This document shows, one piece after another, positions 51,125-60,181 of a DNA stretch of 64,000 nt (within the stretch, counting starts at the first letter, position 1; every line of letters starts with the position of its first letter). The notes below the pieces were generated by a model, which did no database searches, was not told where the DNA came from, and was given only the letters and a program-made list of their open reading frames with translations. The translations under genes were made by a program, and so were the position numbers. Source of the DNA: Massilia rubra (GTDB lineage: Bacteria; Pseudomonadota; Gammaproteobacteria; Burkholderiales; Burkholderiaceae_D); contig NZ_VUYU01000002.1 in assembly GCF_011682065.1 (NCBI RefSeq), positions 248,001-312,000 of the forward strand. The letters run 5' to 3'.

Positions 51125-51984
51125 CGTTCGTGCTCCACGGTCAGCGCATGCACGAAGCAGCTTGCCGCCAGCAGGTCGGCCGCGCCGCCCGGCGACAGAT
51201 TGCGCTCGACGAAAGCGTGGTGGATCGCCAGCGCGTGCGCCTGCCATCCGCTCGACGCGGTGCCGCCGGCATGGCGGAAGGCGCTCGCCTGGATGCGCAC
51301 AAAGGCCGCGCCCTGCGGCCCGCCCCGATGAACCACATTCGTGTCGCTGACGTGCGTCATCAGCGCGAACAGCGCGTCGATGCGGGCGTGCTCCAGATTG
51401 CGCCCCTCCCGCAGCGTACGCCGCAAGGCCCCCAGGCCCGTGCGGAAGACCGACGGCAAGCCGCTGGCCGCTTCGTGGCGCGCGCCTTTGGCGCCGTGCT
51501 TTGCGGCGGCCGCCAGTCCGTTCGTCAGCTGGTGGATCGCTGTCGTATGGCCGCCCAACTCCTTGCCCCATCCCGCCAGCAGGTGCGCTTGCAGCGCCGC
51601 CGCCGTCAGGTCGGCGCCGTGGGCGTAAGCCCGTCCGGCGGCGGCGCACAGCAAACCAAGGCTGAAAATGGCGCCGCGATGGGTGTTGACGCCGCCGGTG
51701 GCGCGCAGCATGCTCTGCTCGGCGTCGATGCCGAGCCGCTTGAGCGTGGCAAACGGCGCGCCGTCGCTGCCGGCCCGGCAAATATGGCGGAAGTAATGAC
51801 GCAGCGAGAACAGGCTGCGCATGAAGGTGGCGGCGTTCATGTCGGTGTGGCTGCCGTTATCGACCATCGACACCAGCCCCGGTTTGGGGTACAGCGCCAG
51901 TTCGGCGTACAGGCTGGCGATGGCCAGCCGTGCCACGTGCCGGGTAAGCCGGCGCGTATCGACAAGAAGCGATGTGTCCATCAT
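51121..51984 (-). CDS. mdcB: Triphosphoribosyl-dephospho-CoA synthase
   Basis: The 287-residue enzyme of the CitG/MdcB family makes the precursor of the prosthetic group of MdcC from dephospho-CoA and ATP. It has YPKPGLVSMVDNGSHTDM and TGGVNTHRGAIFSLG. I chose ATG 51984, which overlaps the mdcG stop. It sits between mdcG and mdcH rather than beside mdcA as in some clusters. Confidence 0.92.
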   Translation of the reverse strand: MMDTSLLVDTRRLTRHVARLAIASLYAELALYPKPGLVSMVDNGSHTDMNAATFMRSLFSLRHYFRHICRAGSDGAPFATLKRLGIDAEQSMLRATGGVNTHRGAIFSLGLLCAAAGRAYAHGADLTAAALQAHLLAGWGKELGGHTTAIHQLTNGLAAAAKHGAKGARHEAASGLPSVFRTGLGALRRTLREGRNLEHARIDALFALMTHVSDTNVVHRGGPQGAAFVRIQASAFRHAGGTASSGWQAHALAIHHAFVERNLSPGGAADLLAASCFVHALTVEHER

Positions 51985-52619
51985 GCCAGCAGTTCCCGCA
52001 GCGAGGCGGTCGTCGCTAAACGCACGCTGCCGGCATCCTTGACCAGTACCCGGGCGCCTGCGGCATCGCGCCATTCCTTCCACGCGACGGCGGCACCATC
52101 CGGGAAGACGATTTCGCCATCAAGTGGGAGGTTTTGCTGGTGCGATTGGAGCAGGGACATGCCGGCGTCGAGTTGGTGCAGGCTGGCGGGCGTGAACAAG
52201 AGGTCGATGTCGGACGATTCGGTCAGGTAGGTCAGCCTTGTTACGGCTTGCAGGGCCAGCGAGCCGTAGGCGCGCAGCGTGATGCTGCCGGCATCGGCCA
52301 GCAGCGCCGCCAGTGGGGCTGCCCATCGTGCCGGCGCCGCTGCCGCTGCGGCGCGCAGCGTCAGCGCATTCTCAACGCGCGCCACGGACTGCTCATCGAC
52401 CTGTAAAGCGATGCGCAGCTTGCGGCCCGCCTCCGGCGGCGGCGCCAGGCCAAGACACACCGCGCCGGGTGCGGCGTCGGGCGTGCGGCGCGTGACGATC
52501 AGCGGCCAGTCATGCCGGCGCCATTGTTCCAGCGCCGCCGCATGTGCCGGCGGCGCACCATCGAGCACGGCGGCCCAGCCGGCGCCGCTCAACCACGCCT
52601 GGTCATGGCGCGAGTACAT
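51981..52619 (-). CDS. mdcG: Malonate decarboxylase holo-ACP synthase (phosphoribosyl-dephospho-CoA transferase)
   Basis: The 212-residue protein attaches the prosthetic group to MdcC. YGSLALQAVTRLTYLTESSDIDLLF is a nucleotidyltransferase-type GS...DxD site. The ATG at 52619 (MYSRHDQAWL) gives the family length and overlaps mdcE by 17 bp; longer frames are GC shadow. Confidence 0.85.
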   Translation of the reverse strand: MYSRHDQAWLSGAGWAAVLDGAPPAHAAALEQWRRHDWPLIVTRRTPDAAPGAVCLGLAPPPEAGRKLRIALQVDEQSVARVENALTLRAAAAAAPARWAAPLAALLADAGSITLRAYGSLALQAVTRLTYLTESSDIDLLFTPASLHQLDAGMSLLQSHQQNLPLDGEIVFPDGAAVAWKEWRDAAGARVLVKDAGSVRLATTASLRELLA

Positions 52620-53319
52620 TCGACCCTGCGACGATGGCGGCGATGACCGGTTGTGCCAACTTGCGCCCGCCGCGTTCCAGTCCGCGCGCGCTGCGCACGT
52701 CGGTGGGGCCGGCGTCGCGCAATGCATTGGCCAGGCTCGCGGCCAGGTCGCCGTCCCAGATCGCTTCGATGCCGCCCATGCGGGCGTAGTTTTCCGGCCC
52801 CGGCGCAAACACCGGATTCGACGCCGCCAGTTCGGTGAGCCGTTCTTCCGGCACCTTGGTGATGCGCGCCATCGCCGGCAAGCCCATGACGCGAATGGTG
52901 GCGTCGGGCAGGGCGTAGCAGGCGTCGGCCATCATGCCGCTGGTGATAAACCCGCCCGACAGCGCCTGGTCGTACACCAGGCCGACGATCTTGTGGCCGG
53001 AGCGGCGCGCCAGGTCCACGCATTTGCCCAGGTGCGCCATGTAGCTGTTAATGCCCAACATTTCGTCGCGGTGGCGCAGGCGCTGGCCCTGCGTGTCGAC
53101 CATGATCAGGATTGGCCGGCCCGGATGCTCGCGCACCGTCTCCAGCACGACGCGCGCCTGCGCCAGCGCGATTTCGACCCCGATCGGGGCGTGCCCGGTG
53201 GTGCCGACCACCGCAATGTCGGCGCCGGCGACGCGCGCGCCGCCGCTCAGAAAATTGTCGCTCTCCGTGATCGCATGGCCTTCGGGGAACAGCTGTGCGG
53301 CCAGTTCATTCCAGTTCAT
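52603..53319 (-). CDS. mdcE: Malonate decarboxylase subunit gamma
   Basis: The 238-residue carboxyltransferase-like subunit pairs with MdcD to decarboxylate malonyl-S-ACP. It has the crotonase-type fold with VYDQALSGGFITSGMMADACYALPDATIRVMGLPAMARI. Its ATG overlaps the mdcD stop (ATGA at 53316-53319). Confidence 0.92.
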   Translation of the reverse strand: MNWNELAAQLFPEGHAITESDNFLSGGARVAGADIAVVGTTGHAPIGVEIALAQARVVLETVREHPGRPILIMVDTQGQRLRHRDEMLGINSYMAHLGKCVDLARRSGHKIVGLVYDQALSGGFITSGMMADACYALPDATIRVMGLPAMARITKVPEERLTELAASNPVFAPGPENYARMGGIEAIWDGDLAASLANALRDAGPTDVRSARGLERGGRKLAQPVIAAIVAGSNVLAP

Positions 53320-54215
53320 CGTGCACCTCCCGGTGTGTAGCGTGCCGCGAGGGCGGAAAAGGCGTCGGCCTCCATCATCGGCACGGCGGCCGGGTCAGGA
53401 ATGCCCAGTTCGCGCCAGGCGTCGAGCGGGTCGGCGCAGCCGCCGAAACGCGCGATGCGCTCGCCGAGCAGCGCCTGTTCGGCTTCGAGCGCGGCCAGGC
53501 TCAGTTCCACGCCGGCGGCCGTACTTTGCGCGATGACGGCGATGGCGGCGTCGCGGAAGGCCTGCACCGTGTCGGGCACGATGGCCTGGCAGTCGCCCAT
53601 CAGGTAGCGGTGCTTGCCGCCGGTGGTGCGCCAGACCAGGGCGCGGTCGCGCGAATCGAATTCTTCGACGCCAGAGGCGGTTTCGATCACTTCGGGGCCG
53701 GACATGGCCAGCCGGCCTTCTTCCGACATCACCACCGCGTTGGCGCAGCGCGCCACGATGCCCATGCCGCCGAAGCAGCCGTTCGAGCCGCCCACCAGGG
53801 CGACCACCGGAATGCCGGCGGCGCGCGCGTCGAGCAGGGCGCGCATGACTTCGGAGACGGCAATCAGGCCGGCGTTGGCCTCGTGCAGGCGCACGCCGCC
53901 GCTCTCCAACAGCAGCACCACGGCGGCGGCTTTCTCGAGCACCGCGCGGCGCAACAGGCCGGTGAGCTTGGCGCCGTGGACTTCGCCGACGGCGCCGCCC
54001 ATGAAGCCACCTTCCTGCGCGGCGCAGAACACCGGCTGGCCTTTCAACTGCGCGCGCCCCACGGCCACGCCGTCGTCAAAGGCGACCGGCGCGTCGAGCT
54101 GCCCCAGGTGCGGGCTGACCACGCGCGCCGAGGGCGGCAAGAATTCTTCGAAACTGCCTTGGTCGAACAGGCGCGCCAGGCGTTCGCGCGCGGTCAGTTC
54201 AATGTAGCTACTCAT
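53316..54215 (-). CDS. mdcD: Malonate decarboxylase subunit beta
   Basis: The 299-residue subunit resembles the acetyl-CoA carboxylase beta domain (AAVVLLLESGGVRLHEANAG, GGSNGCFGGMGIVA). It releases CO2 from the malonyl group. Its start at 54215 overlaps the mdcC stop. Confidence 0.92.
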   Translation of the reverse strand: MSSYIELTARERLARLFDQGSFEEFLPPSARVVSPHLGQLDAPVAFDDGVAVGRAQLKGQPVFCAAQEGGFMGGAVGEVHGAKLTGLLRRAVLEKAAAVVLLLESGGVRLHEANAGLIAVSEVMRALLDARAAGIPVVALVGGSNGCFGGMGIVARCANAVVMSEEGRLAMSGPEVIETASGVEEFDSRDRALVWRTTGGKHRYLMGDCQAIVPDTVQAFRDAAIAVIAQSTAAGVELSLAALEAEQALLGERIARFGGCADPLDAWRELGIPDPAAVPMMEADAFSALAARYTPGGAR

Positions 54216-54526
54216 GCGTCTTCTCCCAGCATCGTCTGCACCGCCTGGTCCAGTCGCAGGCTCACCACGGCGGGCGTGGCGCCCATGTCGTTGATGTCGA
54301 TGCGCGTGTCCATCAGTTGCCAGCGCTCGTGAAAGTCGCGCATCACCGCTTCCCAGGTGGCGCCAAAACCCACGGCGGCGGTCTTGATGGCGATGGTGCA
54401 GGCGCCGCCAAGGGGCGCCGATTCGATCAGCACTTCCAGGTTGCCCGAGCCGACCACGCCAACCACCTGCGCTTGCGCCGGCAGCACGCGGCTGCCGTGT
54501 TCGAAGCGATATTCGAGCGTTTCCAT
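54212..54526 (-). CDS. mdcC: Malonate decarboxylase acyl carrier protein
   Basis: The 104-residue subunit delta carries the phosphoribosyl-dephospho-CoA arm on a Ser, here in VVGSGNLEVLIE. It starts METLEYRFEHGSRVL as usual. It follows mdcA by 15 bp. Confidence 0.92.
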   Translation of the reverse strand: METLEYRFEHGSRVLPAQAQVVGVVGSGNLEVLIESAPLGGACTIAIKTAAVGFGATWEAVMRDFHERWQLMDTRIDINDMGATPAVVSLRLDQAVQTMLGEDA

Positions 54527-54541
54527 TAGATTCTCCAGTAT

Positions 54542-56209
54542 TTACCAGTTGCGGAAGCGCTTCGGCGGGTTGTACAAACCGCCCGAGGCGCGCACCAGGT
54601 CTTTCATGTTCCTGGCGGCGAGCAGGTCGCGCGTGGCGAGTCGCTTGTCGACGCCGATATCTTCCGCGCGGCCGATAATGCCACGGTCGCGCAGGTTTTC
54701 CACCATGCGCCGGTCGCGCCCCATGCCCACCGGCGTGTAGCCGGCCACGCCGCGAATGGCTTGCTCGCGTTCCTCGTCGCTGCGGCACAGCAGCAGGTTG
54801 GCGATGCCTTCCTCGGTCAGGATGTGGGTCACGTCGTCGCCGTAAATCATCACCGGCGGGATCGCCATGCCGGCTTGTTCGGCCAGTTCCCACGCATCGA
54901 GTTTGTCCACAAAAGCCGGCTGCATATGCTCGCGGAACGTCTCGACGATTTGCACCACCAGCTTCTGGCCGCGCGGGATGGTGTTGCGGCCCTCGCGCGC
55001 CTGCTGTCCGGCTTTCAGCCACGCCGGGCTGGCATGGCGCCGTCCGCGCGCGTCGGCGCCCATGTTCGGCGCGCCGCCGAAGCCGGCGATGCGCCCTTGC
55101 GTCGCGGTCGAGGAGTTGCCCTGCAAGTCGATCTGCAGGGTCGAGCCGATGAACATGTCGCAGGCATAGTGGCCGGCGGCCTGGCACAGGGCGCGGTTGC
55201 TGCGCATGCTGCCGTCCGGCCCCGTGAAGAACACGTCGGGCCGCGCGCGGATGTAGTCTTCCATGCCCAGTTCGGAGCCGAACGAATACACCGATTCGAC
55301 AAAGCCCGATTCGATCGCGGGAATCAGGGCCGGATGGGGATTGAGCGCCCAGTGGCGCGCAATTTTTCCTTTGAGGCCCAATGACTCGCCGTAGGTCGGC
55401 AGCAGCAGTTCGATGGCGGCCGTGTCGAAGCCGATGCCGTGGTTCAGGCGCTCGACCTGGTACGGCGCGTAGATGCCCTTGATGGCCATCATCGCCATCA
55501 GCACCTGGATCTCGGAGATCTGGGCCGGGTCGCGCGTAAACAGCGGTTCTATATAGTAGGGCCGTGGCGACTGCACCACGAAGTCGACCCAGTTAGCGGG
55601 AATGTCCACGCGCGGCAGGGTGTCCATGATGCGGTTCACCTGCACGATCACGATGCCGTTCTTGAAGGCCGTCGCTTCGGCAATCGGCGGCGTGTCTTCG
55701 GTATTCGGGCCGGTGTACAGGTTGCCGTGGCGGTCGGCCGCTTCGGCCGCGATCAGGCACACGCGCGGCGTCAGGTCGATGAAGTAACGGCTGAACAGCT
55801 CAAGGTAGGTATGGATCGCGCCGATCTTGAGTTTGCCGGCGGCCAGCAGCTTGGCCACGCGCGCCGCCTGCGGGCCTGAAAACGAAAAATCGAGGCGGTC
55901 GGCGACGCCGCGCTCGAATACGTCGAGGTGCTGCGGCAGCGCCAGCACCGATTGCAGCATATGCAGGCCGTTCACGCGCGCCGGGTCGAGCTGGGCCAGC
56001 GCCTGGCCCAAGAAGTCGGCCTGCTTCTGGTTGTTCCCCTCCAGGCAGACGCGGTCGCCCCGTTCGATCACGGCATACAGCAGTTCCGGCAGCAGCGCCG
56101 CCGGCAAGGCTTTGCCGTCGAGGGCACCGCCAAGCGAAGCGCCGGCGCGTGCCAGGCGTTCGGCGCGGTTGGTTTGCAGCGTGTTCCACTTCGCTGGCGA
56201 TGCACTCAT
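54542..56209 (-). CDS. mdcA: Malonate decarboxylase subunit alpha (acetyl-S-ACP:malonate ACP transferase)
   Basis: The 555-residue CoA-transferase-like subunit swaps acetyl for malonyl on MdcC. It has GFGGAPNMGADARGRRHASPAW and ends YNPPKRFRNW. The start codon follows directly after the TAA of the TRAP large permease, with no gap. Confidence 0.94.
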   Translation of the reverse strand: MSASPAKWNTLQTNRAERLARAGASLGGALDGKALPAALLPELLYAVIERGDRVCLEGNNQKQADFLGQALAQLDPARVNGLHMLQSVLALPQHLDVFERGVADRLDFSFSGPQAARVAKLLAAGKLKIGAIHTYLELFSRYFIDLTPRVCLIAAEAADRHGNLYTGPNTEDTPPIAEATAFKNGIVIVQVNRIMDTLPRVDIPANWVDFVVQSPRPYYIEPLFTRDPAQISEIQVLMAMMAIKGIYAPYQVERLNHGIGFDTAAIELLLPTYGESLGLKGKIARHWALNPHPALIPAIESGFVESVYSFGSELGMEDYIRARPDVFFTGPDGSMRSNRALCQAAGHYACDMFIGSTLQIDLQGNSSTATQGRIAGFGGAPNMGADARGRRHASPAWLKAGQQAREGRNTIPRGQKLVVQIVETFREHMQPAFVDKLDAWELAEQAGMAIPPVMIYGDDVTHILTEEGIANLLLCRSDEEREQAIRGVAGYTPVGMGRDRRMVENLRDRGIIGRAEDIGVDKRLATRDLLAARNMKDLVRASGGLYNPPKRFRNW

Positions 56210-57559
56210 TTATTTCACTCCCATCATCATGTCAGGCAGGCCGGTCGCGATCGAAGGGAAAAGGCACAGCAGCACCACCGCAACGAACATCAAACCGAGG
56301 AAGGGCATGACGCCCCAGATCACATCCTTGAGCGGAATATCGGGCGCGATGTTCTTGATCACGAAGATATTCAAGCCCACCGGCGGGTGAATCAGACCCA
56401 TTTCCATCACCACGGTCATCACGATACCAAACCAGATCAGGTCGAAGCCGGCTTCTTTCAGCGGCGGCAGGATGATCGGCGCGGTCATCAGGATGATCGA
56501 TACCGGCGGCAGGAAGAAGCCGAACACCACCACCATCAGCAAAATCACCGACAGCAGCACCCAGCGCGACAGGTGCATGTCCACCACCCACTGCGCGGCC
56601 GACTGGCTGATATGCAGGTAGCTCATGACGTACGAATAGAGCAGCGACATCCCGATGATCAACAGCAGCATGGTCGACTCCTTGATGGTCGACGACAGGA
56701 TCGGCATGAGCTGCTTCGGCCGCCACACATTGTAGACGACCGCGATCAGCACCAGCGCCAGCAGGGCGCCGAGACCGGCCGTTTCGGACGGGGTGGCGTA
56801 GCCGCCGTAGAGCGCCACCATCACGCCGATCAGCAGGACGATAAAGGGTAGCACGCGCGGCAGCATTTCGACTTTTTCGCGCAGGGTGAAGTGCTCGGTG
56901 TCGAGGTAGGGCGACTTGTCGCCGCCGGCTTCATAGATCGCCTTGGCGATGGCGTACTCCTTGCGCGCGCGGAAAACCGCATAGCCGGCGAACAGGGCGA
57001 CGAGCAGGATGCCGGGGCCGATCCCGGCCAGGAACAGGCGCCCGAGCGACTGTTCCGACGCCACCGCGTACAGGATCATGGTGATCGATGGCGGCAGCAA
57101 AATGCCCAGCGTGCCGCCGGCGGCGATGATGCCGGCCGCGAAACCCGGCGAGTAGCCGCGCTTGCGCATTTCGGGAATGCCGGCCGAGCCGATGGCCGAG
57201 CAGGTCGCCGGCGACGAACCGGCCATCGCCGCGAACAGCGCGCAGGCAAACACATTGGCGATACCGAGGCCGCCGGGGATCTTGTGCAGCCAGGTGTGAA
57301 TGGCCGAATACAGGTCCTTGCCGGCCGGTGACTTGCCGATCGCCGCGCCCTTGAGGATGAACAGCGGGATCGAGAGCAGGGTGATGGAGGCCATTTCTTC
57401 ATACACGTTCTGGGTCACCGTGTCGAGCGACGACGACGGCATGAAAAAGAACATGAAGGAAATTGCCACCACCCCGAGGGCGAAGGCGATCGGCATGCCG
57501 GAGCACATGACGATCAGGGTGACGACGCCGTACAGGGCGCCGAGGGTCAGGTCGGTCAT
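56210..57559 (-). CDS. TRAP transporter large permease (DctM/MatM-like) for malonate
   Basis: The 449-residue protein has 12-13 hydrophobic helices and the DctM pattern (MAGSSPATCSAIGSAGIPEM, GGTLGILLPPSITMILYAV). With the small permease and binding protein it should import malonate, as the known Sinorhizobium MatPQM does (family knowledge; substrate by context). It overlaps the small permease gene by 4 bp. Confidence 0.88.
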   Translation of the reverse strand: MTDLTLGALYGVVTLIVMCSGMPIAFALGVVAISFMFFFMPSSSLDTVTQNVYEEMASITLLSIPLFILKGAAIGKSPAGKDLYSAIHTWLHKIPGGLGIANVFACALFAAMAGSSPATCSAIGSAGIPEMRKRGYSPGFAAGIIAAGGTLGILLPPSITMILYAVASEQSLGRLFLAGIGPGILLVALFAGYAVFRARKEYAIAKAIYEAGGDKSPYLDTEHFTLREKVEMLPRVLPFIVLLIGVMVALYGGYATPSETAGLGALLALVLIAVVYNVWRPKQLMPILSSTIKESTMLLLIIGMSLLYSYVMSYLHISQSAAQWVVDMHLSRWVLLSVILLMVVVFGFFLPPVSIILMTAPIILPPLKEAGFDLIWFGIVMTVVMEMGLIHPPVGLNIFVIKNIAPDIPLKDVIWGVMPFLGLMFVAVVLLCLFPSIATGLPDMMMGVK

Positions 57560-58134
57560 GGAGCGCTCCGCTGGTCGGCCGGGTTGTTGGCGGGTTTATT
57601 GGTGACATGGGCCAGGACCTGGACCAGGATTTGCAGCGTCAGGAGCGAGATCCCGAGCGCCATCATGCCGTACGGGATCCACAGCGGCGGCGCGAATGTC
57701 GACGAGGTGGTCTGGCCGTCGACCCAGGCTTCGTGAAACAGGGTCCACGACTTCCACGAAAAGAAGGTGCAGAACAGGCATGACATCACGTCCACCAGGA
57801 ACAGGCGCACCGCGTTGACCTTCGGCGGCAGCAAGCTTGCCAGCGCCTCGATGCCGATATGGCCGCGCAGCGACTGCACGTAAGCGGTGCAGAAGAAGGT
57901 CACGCCAACGAGCATGAACACCGCCGCTTCATCCTGCCAGTCGGTGGGCAGCTTGAAGAAGTAGCGCGACACCACCGAATACGTCAGCACCAGCGCGGTG
58001 ATGACGAGGGCCGCCATCGACAGCATGAGCAGCACAGCGTTGATCCGGTCGAGCGCGCGCGAGATGGCCGCCAGGACCGGGTGGTCCGGCACCGCCGGCC
58101 CTTTGGCCGGCGCCAGTTCGAAGCCGTGGCTCAC
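57556..58134 (-). CDS. TRAP transporter small permease (DctQ/MatQ-like)
   Basis: The 192-residue protein has four membrane helices (LLMLSMAALVITALVLTYSVVSRYFF; FMLVGVTFFCTAYV; VRLFLVDVMSCLFCTFF; GMMALGISLLTLQILVQV). A GTG at 58134 overlaps the binding-protein stop (GTGA) and gives the usual length; longer frames are shadow. Confidence 0.85.
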   Translation of the reverse strand: MSHGFELAPAKGPAVPDHPVLAAISRALDRINAVLLMLSMAALVITALVLTYSVVSRYFFKLPTDWQDEAAVFMLVGVTFFCTAYVQSLRGHIGIEALASLLPPKVNAVRLFLVDVMSCLFCTFFSWKSWTLFHEAWVDGQTTSSTFAPPLWIPYGMMALGISLLTLQILVQVLAHVTNKPANNPADQRSAP

Positions 58135-59147
58135 AAGGTCTTCTCGGCCAGTGCCAGCAGCTTGGCGCAGTTGGCGTTCTTCTCGCGATAGTCGGTCCAC
58201 GCGGTGGTGCGCGCAATGGCCTGCCATTTCTTGACGATGGTCGCGTTCAGGTCGACCACCTTGGCGCCGGCTTTCTGGTACACGGCGGCGACGGCCGCAT
58301 CGTCGGCCTGGGCCGAGGTGCGCGCAAAGGTTTCCAGTTCGCCGCCGACCGCCACCAGGAGCGCCTGCTGTTCCTTGCTCAAGCGATCAAAAATCGCCTT
58401 GGACATCATCAGCGGCTCGAACATGAACCAGTACGCGCCGCCGCGACCGGTGGTCAGCGCTTTCGATACTTCCTCCAGGCGGAACGAGATCAGCGAGGTG
58501 GACGAGGTCAGCGCCGCATCCATCGCGCCGGTCTGCATGGCGGCGTAGATTTCATTCGACGGCAAGGTAACGACGGCGGCGCCGGCGGCCTTGAGGATCA
58601 GGTCCATCTCGCGCGAGCCGCCGCGCACCTTCATGCCGCGCACGTCTTCCGGCTCGACGATCGGCTTGCTGCGTGACGCCACGCCGCCGGCCTGCCAGAT
58701 CCAGCTCAGGACCACGATGCCTTTTTCGGCCAGGATGCGCGCCAGTTCCTTGCCCACTTCGGCGTTCTTCCAGCTATAACCCTGCTCGTAGGTGGTGACC
58801 AGCCCGGGCATGAGGCCGATGTTCACTTCCGGGACTTCGCCGCCGGCGTACGACAGCGGCACCAGCGACAGGTCGAGCGCGCCCTTGCGCATGGCCGAGA
58901 ACTGCGAATTGGTCTTCATCAGGGAGGAACCCGGATAGATCGAGAACTTGAGCGTACCCTTGCTGCGTTTTTCCACCTCGGCCGCGAACATCCGGCACAG
59001 GCGGTCGCGGAAGTCGCCTTCGCTGATCGTGCCACCGGGGAACTGGTGCGAAATTTTCAGGCTGGTCGTCTGGGCCCAGGCATTGTGCATCCAGAGTGGG
59101 CTCGAGGCGAGCGCGGCAAGCACGGTTCTGCGGGTCATTACGGTCAT
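58131..59147 (-). CDS. TRAP transporter substrate-binding protein (DctP/MatP-like)
   Basis: The 338-residue precursor has a twin-arginine-like start (MTRRTVLAALASSPLWMHNAWA), then the DctP domain (LKISHQFPGGTISEGDF, MKVRGGSREMDLILKAAGA, EVSKALTTGRGGAYWF). It binds malonate in the periplasm by context. It is first in the malonate operon, 185 bp from the divergent regulator. A second ATG at 59138 is possible. Confidence 0.88.
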   Translation of the reverse strand: MTVMTRRTVLAALASSPLWMHNAWAQTTSLKISHQFPGGTISEGDFRDRLCRMFAAEVEKRSKGTLKFSIYPGSSLMKTNSQFSAMRKGALDLSLVPLSYAGGEVPEVNIGLMPGLVTTYEQGYSWKNAEVGKELARILAEKGIVVLSWIWQAGGVASRSKPIVEPEDVRGMKVRGGSREMDLILKAAGAAVVTLPSNEIYAAMQTGAMDAALTSSTSLISFRLEEVSKALTTGRGGAYWFMFEPLMMSKAIFDRLSKEQQALLVAVGGELETFARTSAQADDAAVAAVYQKAGAKVVDLNATIVKKWQAIARTTAWTDYREKNANCAKLLALAEKTL

Positions 59148-59238
59148 ACATCCTCCAAGATGATGGAAACTGCGCGGGTGGCACTACGTCGAAGGACGAC
59201 GCGGCACGTGCAGTATTTAGCGCATGCAAACGTCGTTT

Positions 59239-59252
59239 CTTGGTATACAGTA
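59239..59252. promoter_or_regulatory. Operator B (GTATAC) of the malonate operon
   Basis: CTTGGTATACAGTA contains GTATAC at 59243-59248 just downstream of the putative minus-strand -10 (59250-59255). It is centred 63 bp from operator A. Confidence 0.55.
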
Positions 59253-59276
59253 ATATTTCTAAAAATGCCTTGTCAA
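59250..59276 (-). promoter_or_regulatory. Promoter of the malonate operon
   Basis: TTGACA (59276-59271, minus strand) and TATTAC (59255-59250) are 15 bp apart. The -35 overlaps back-to-back with the -35 of the regulator promoter. Confidence 0.5.
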
Positions 59277-59297
59277 GTTCTATCGTGCTTTTATAAT
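59270..59297 (+). promoter_or_regulatory. Promoter of the GntR regulator
   Basis: TTGTCA (59270-59275) and TATAAT (59292-59297) are 16 bp apart. Operator A begins 7 bp after the -10, so the regulator should control itself. Confidence 0.6.
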
Positions 59298-59301
59298 GAA
59301 A

Positions 59302-59315
59302 TCTTGTATACAACC
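59302..59315. promoter_or_regulatory. Operator A (TTGTATACAA) of the malonate regulator
   Basis: TTGTATACAA (59304-59313) is a perfect 10-bp palindrome. From memory, MdcY of Acinetobacter binds ATTGTATACAAT and MatR binds TCTTGTATACACGA; the site here reads TCTTGTATACAACC, sharing the first 11 bases with the latter. Confidence 0.75.
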
Positions 59316-59332
59316 GGTGACAGTAAATACAC

Positions 59333-60046
59333 ATGAGTAGCCGTTCCGTAATACTTCGCGAGAAGATTGAAGAGTTGATTGCGGTCGGCGCACTGGCGCC
59401 CGGCCAGCATCTGGACGAGACCGAACTGGCCGCGCGCTTTGGCGTGTCGCGCACGCCGATCCGCGAAACGCTGATCCAGTTGTCGTCGATGGGATTGGTG
59501 GTGATCCGCCCGCGGCGCGGCGCGGTGGTGGCCGAACTGGGGCCGCACCAGCTGGTGGAGATGTTCGAAGTGATGTCGGAGCTGGAGGCGACCTGCAGCC
59601 GGCTGGCGGCGCGCCGCATGACGGCGGCCGACCATGTCAGGCTGCTGGCGGCGCACCTGGCGTGCCGCGAGGCGCGCGACGCCAGCGATCCGGATGCGTA
59701 CTACTACAAGAACGAAGCCTTCCACGAAGCCATCTACGCGGGCAGCCATAACCAGTTCCTGCTGGAGCAGACGCGCAACCTGTACCGCCGCCTGCGCCCT
59801 TACCGGCGCTTGCAGCTGCGCGTGCGCGACCGGGTCGCGGCCTCGTATGAGGAACACGATGGCTTGGTGCAGGCGATTTTGGCGGGCGATGGCGACAAGG
59901 CCGAAAAGCTCACCCGCAGCCACGTGATGATCCAGGGCCAGCGCTTCGCCGACCTGATGGCGTCCCTGCCGCAGCTGGCGGCGGGCGAGCTGCTGGAGCC
60001 GGGCGCGGCGGCCGCCACGCAGCGCGGCGCTGCCCCGATCCCTTAG
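59333..60046 (+). CDS. GntR/FCD family regulator of malonate genes (MdcY/MatR-like)
   Basis: The 237-residue protein has an N-terminal winged helix (HLDETELAARFGVSRTPIRETLIQLSS) and a C-terminal FCD domain with histidine and Asp residues for a metal-dependent ligand site (YYYKNEAFHEAIYAGSHN, ASYEEHDGLVQAIL, RSHVMIQG). Divergence from the TRAP and mdc genes and two GTATAC operators make it their regulator. Ligand by analogy is malonate or malonyl-CoA. Confidence 0.88.
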   Translation: MSSRSVILREKIEELIAVGALAPGQHLDETELAARFGVSRTPIRETLIQLSSMGLVVIRPRRGAVVAELGPHQLVEMFEVMSELEATCSRLAARRMTAADHVRLLAAHLACREARDASDPDAYYYKNEAFHEAIYAGSHNQFLLEQTRNLYRRLRPYRRLQLRVRDRVAASYEEHDGLVQAILAGDGDKAEKLTRSHVMIQGQRFADLMASLPQLAAGELLEPGAAAATQRGAAPIP

Positions 60047-60181
60047 AAACATGCCGGGCTGACCCGACGGCAATGTTGATGCGCCAAGGCTCTGTGCCGG
60101 CGCGATGCCGCCTCGATCGCAGACGGGAGGAGCCGGGTTGGACGGCGTCTCCCTTGCGCGCTTTTTGTGCGTGTGCCGGGC

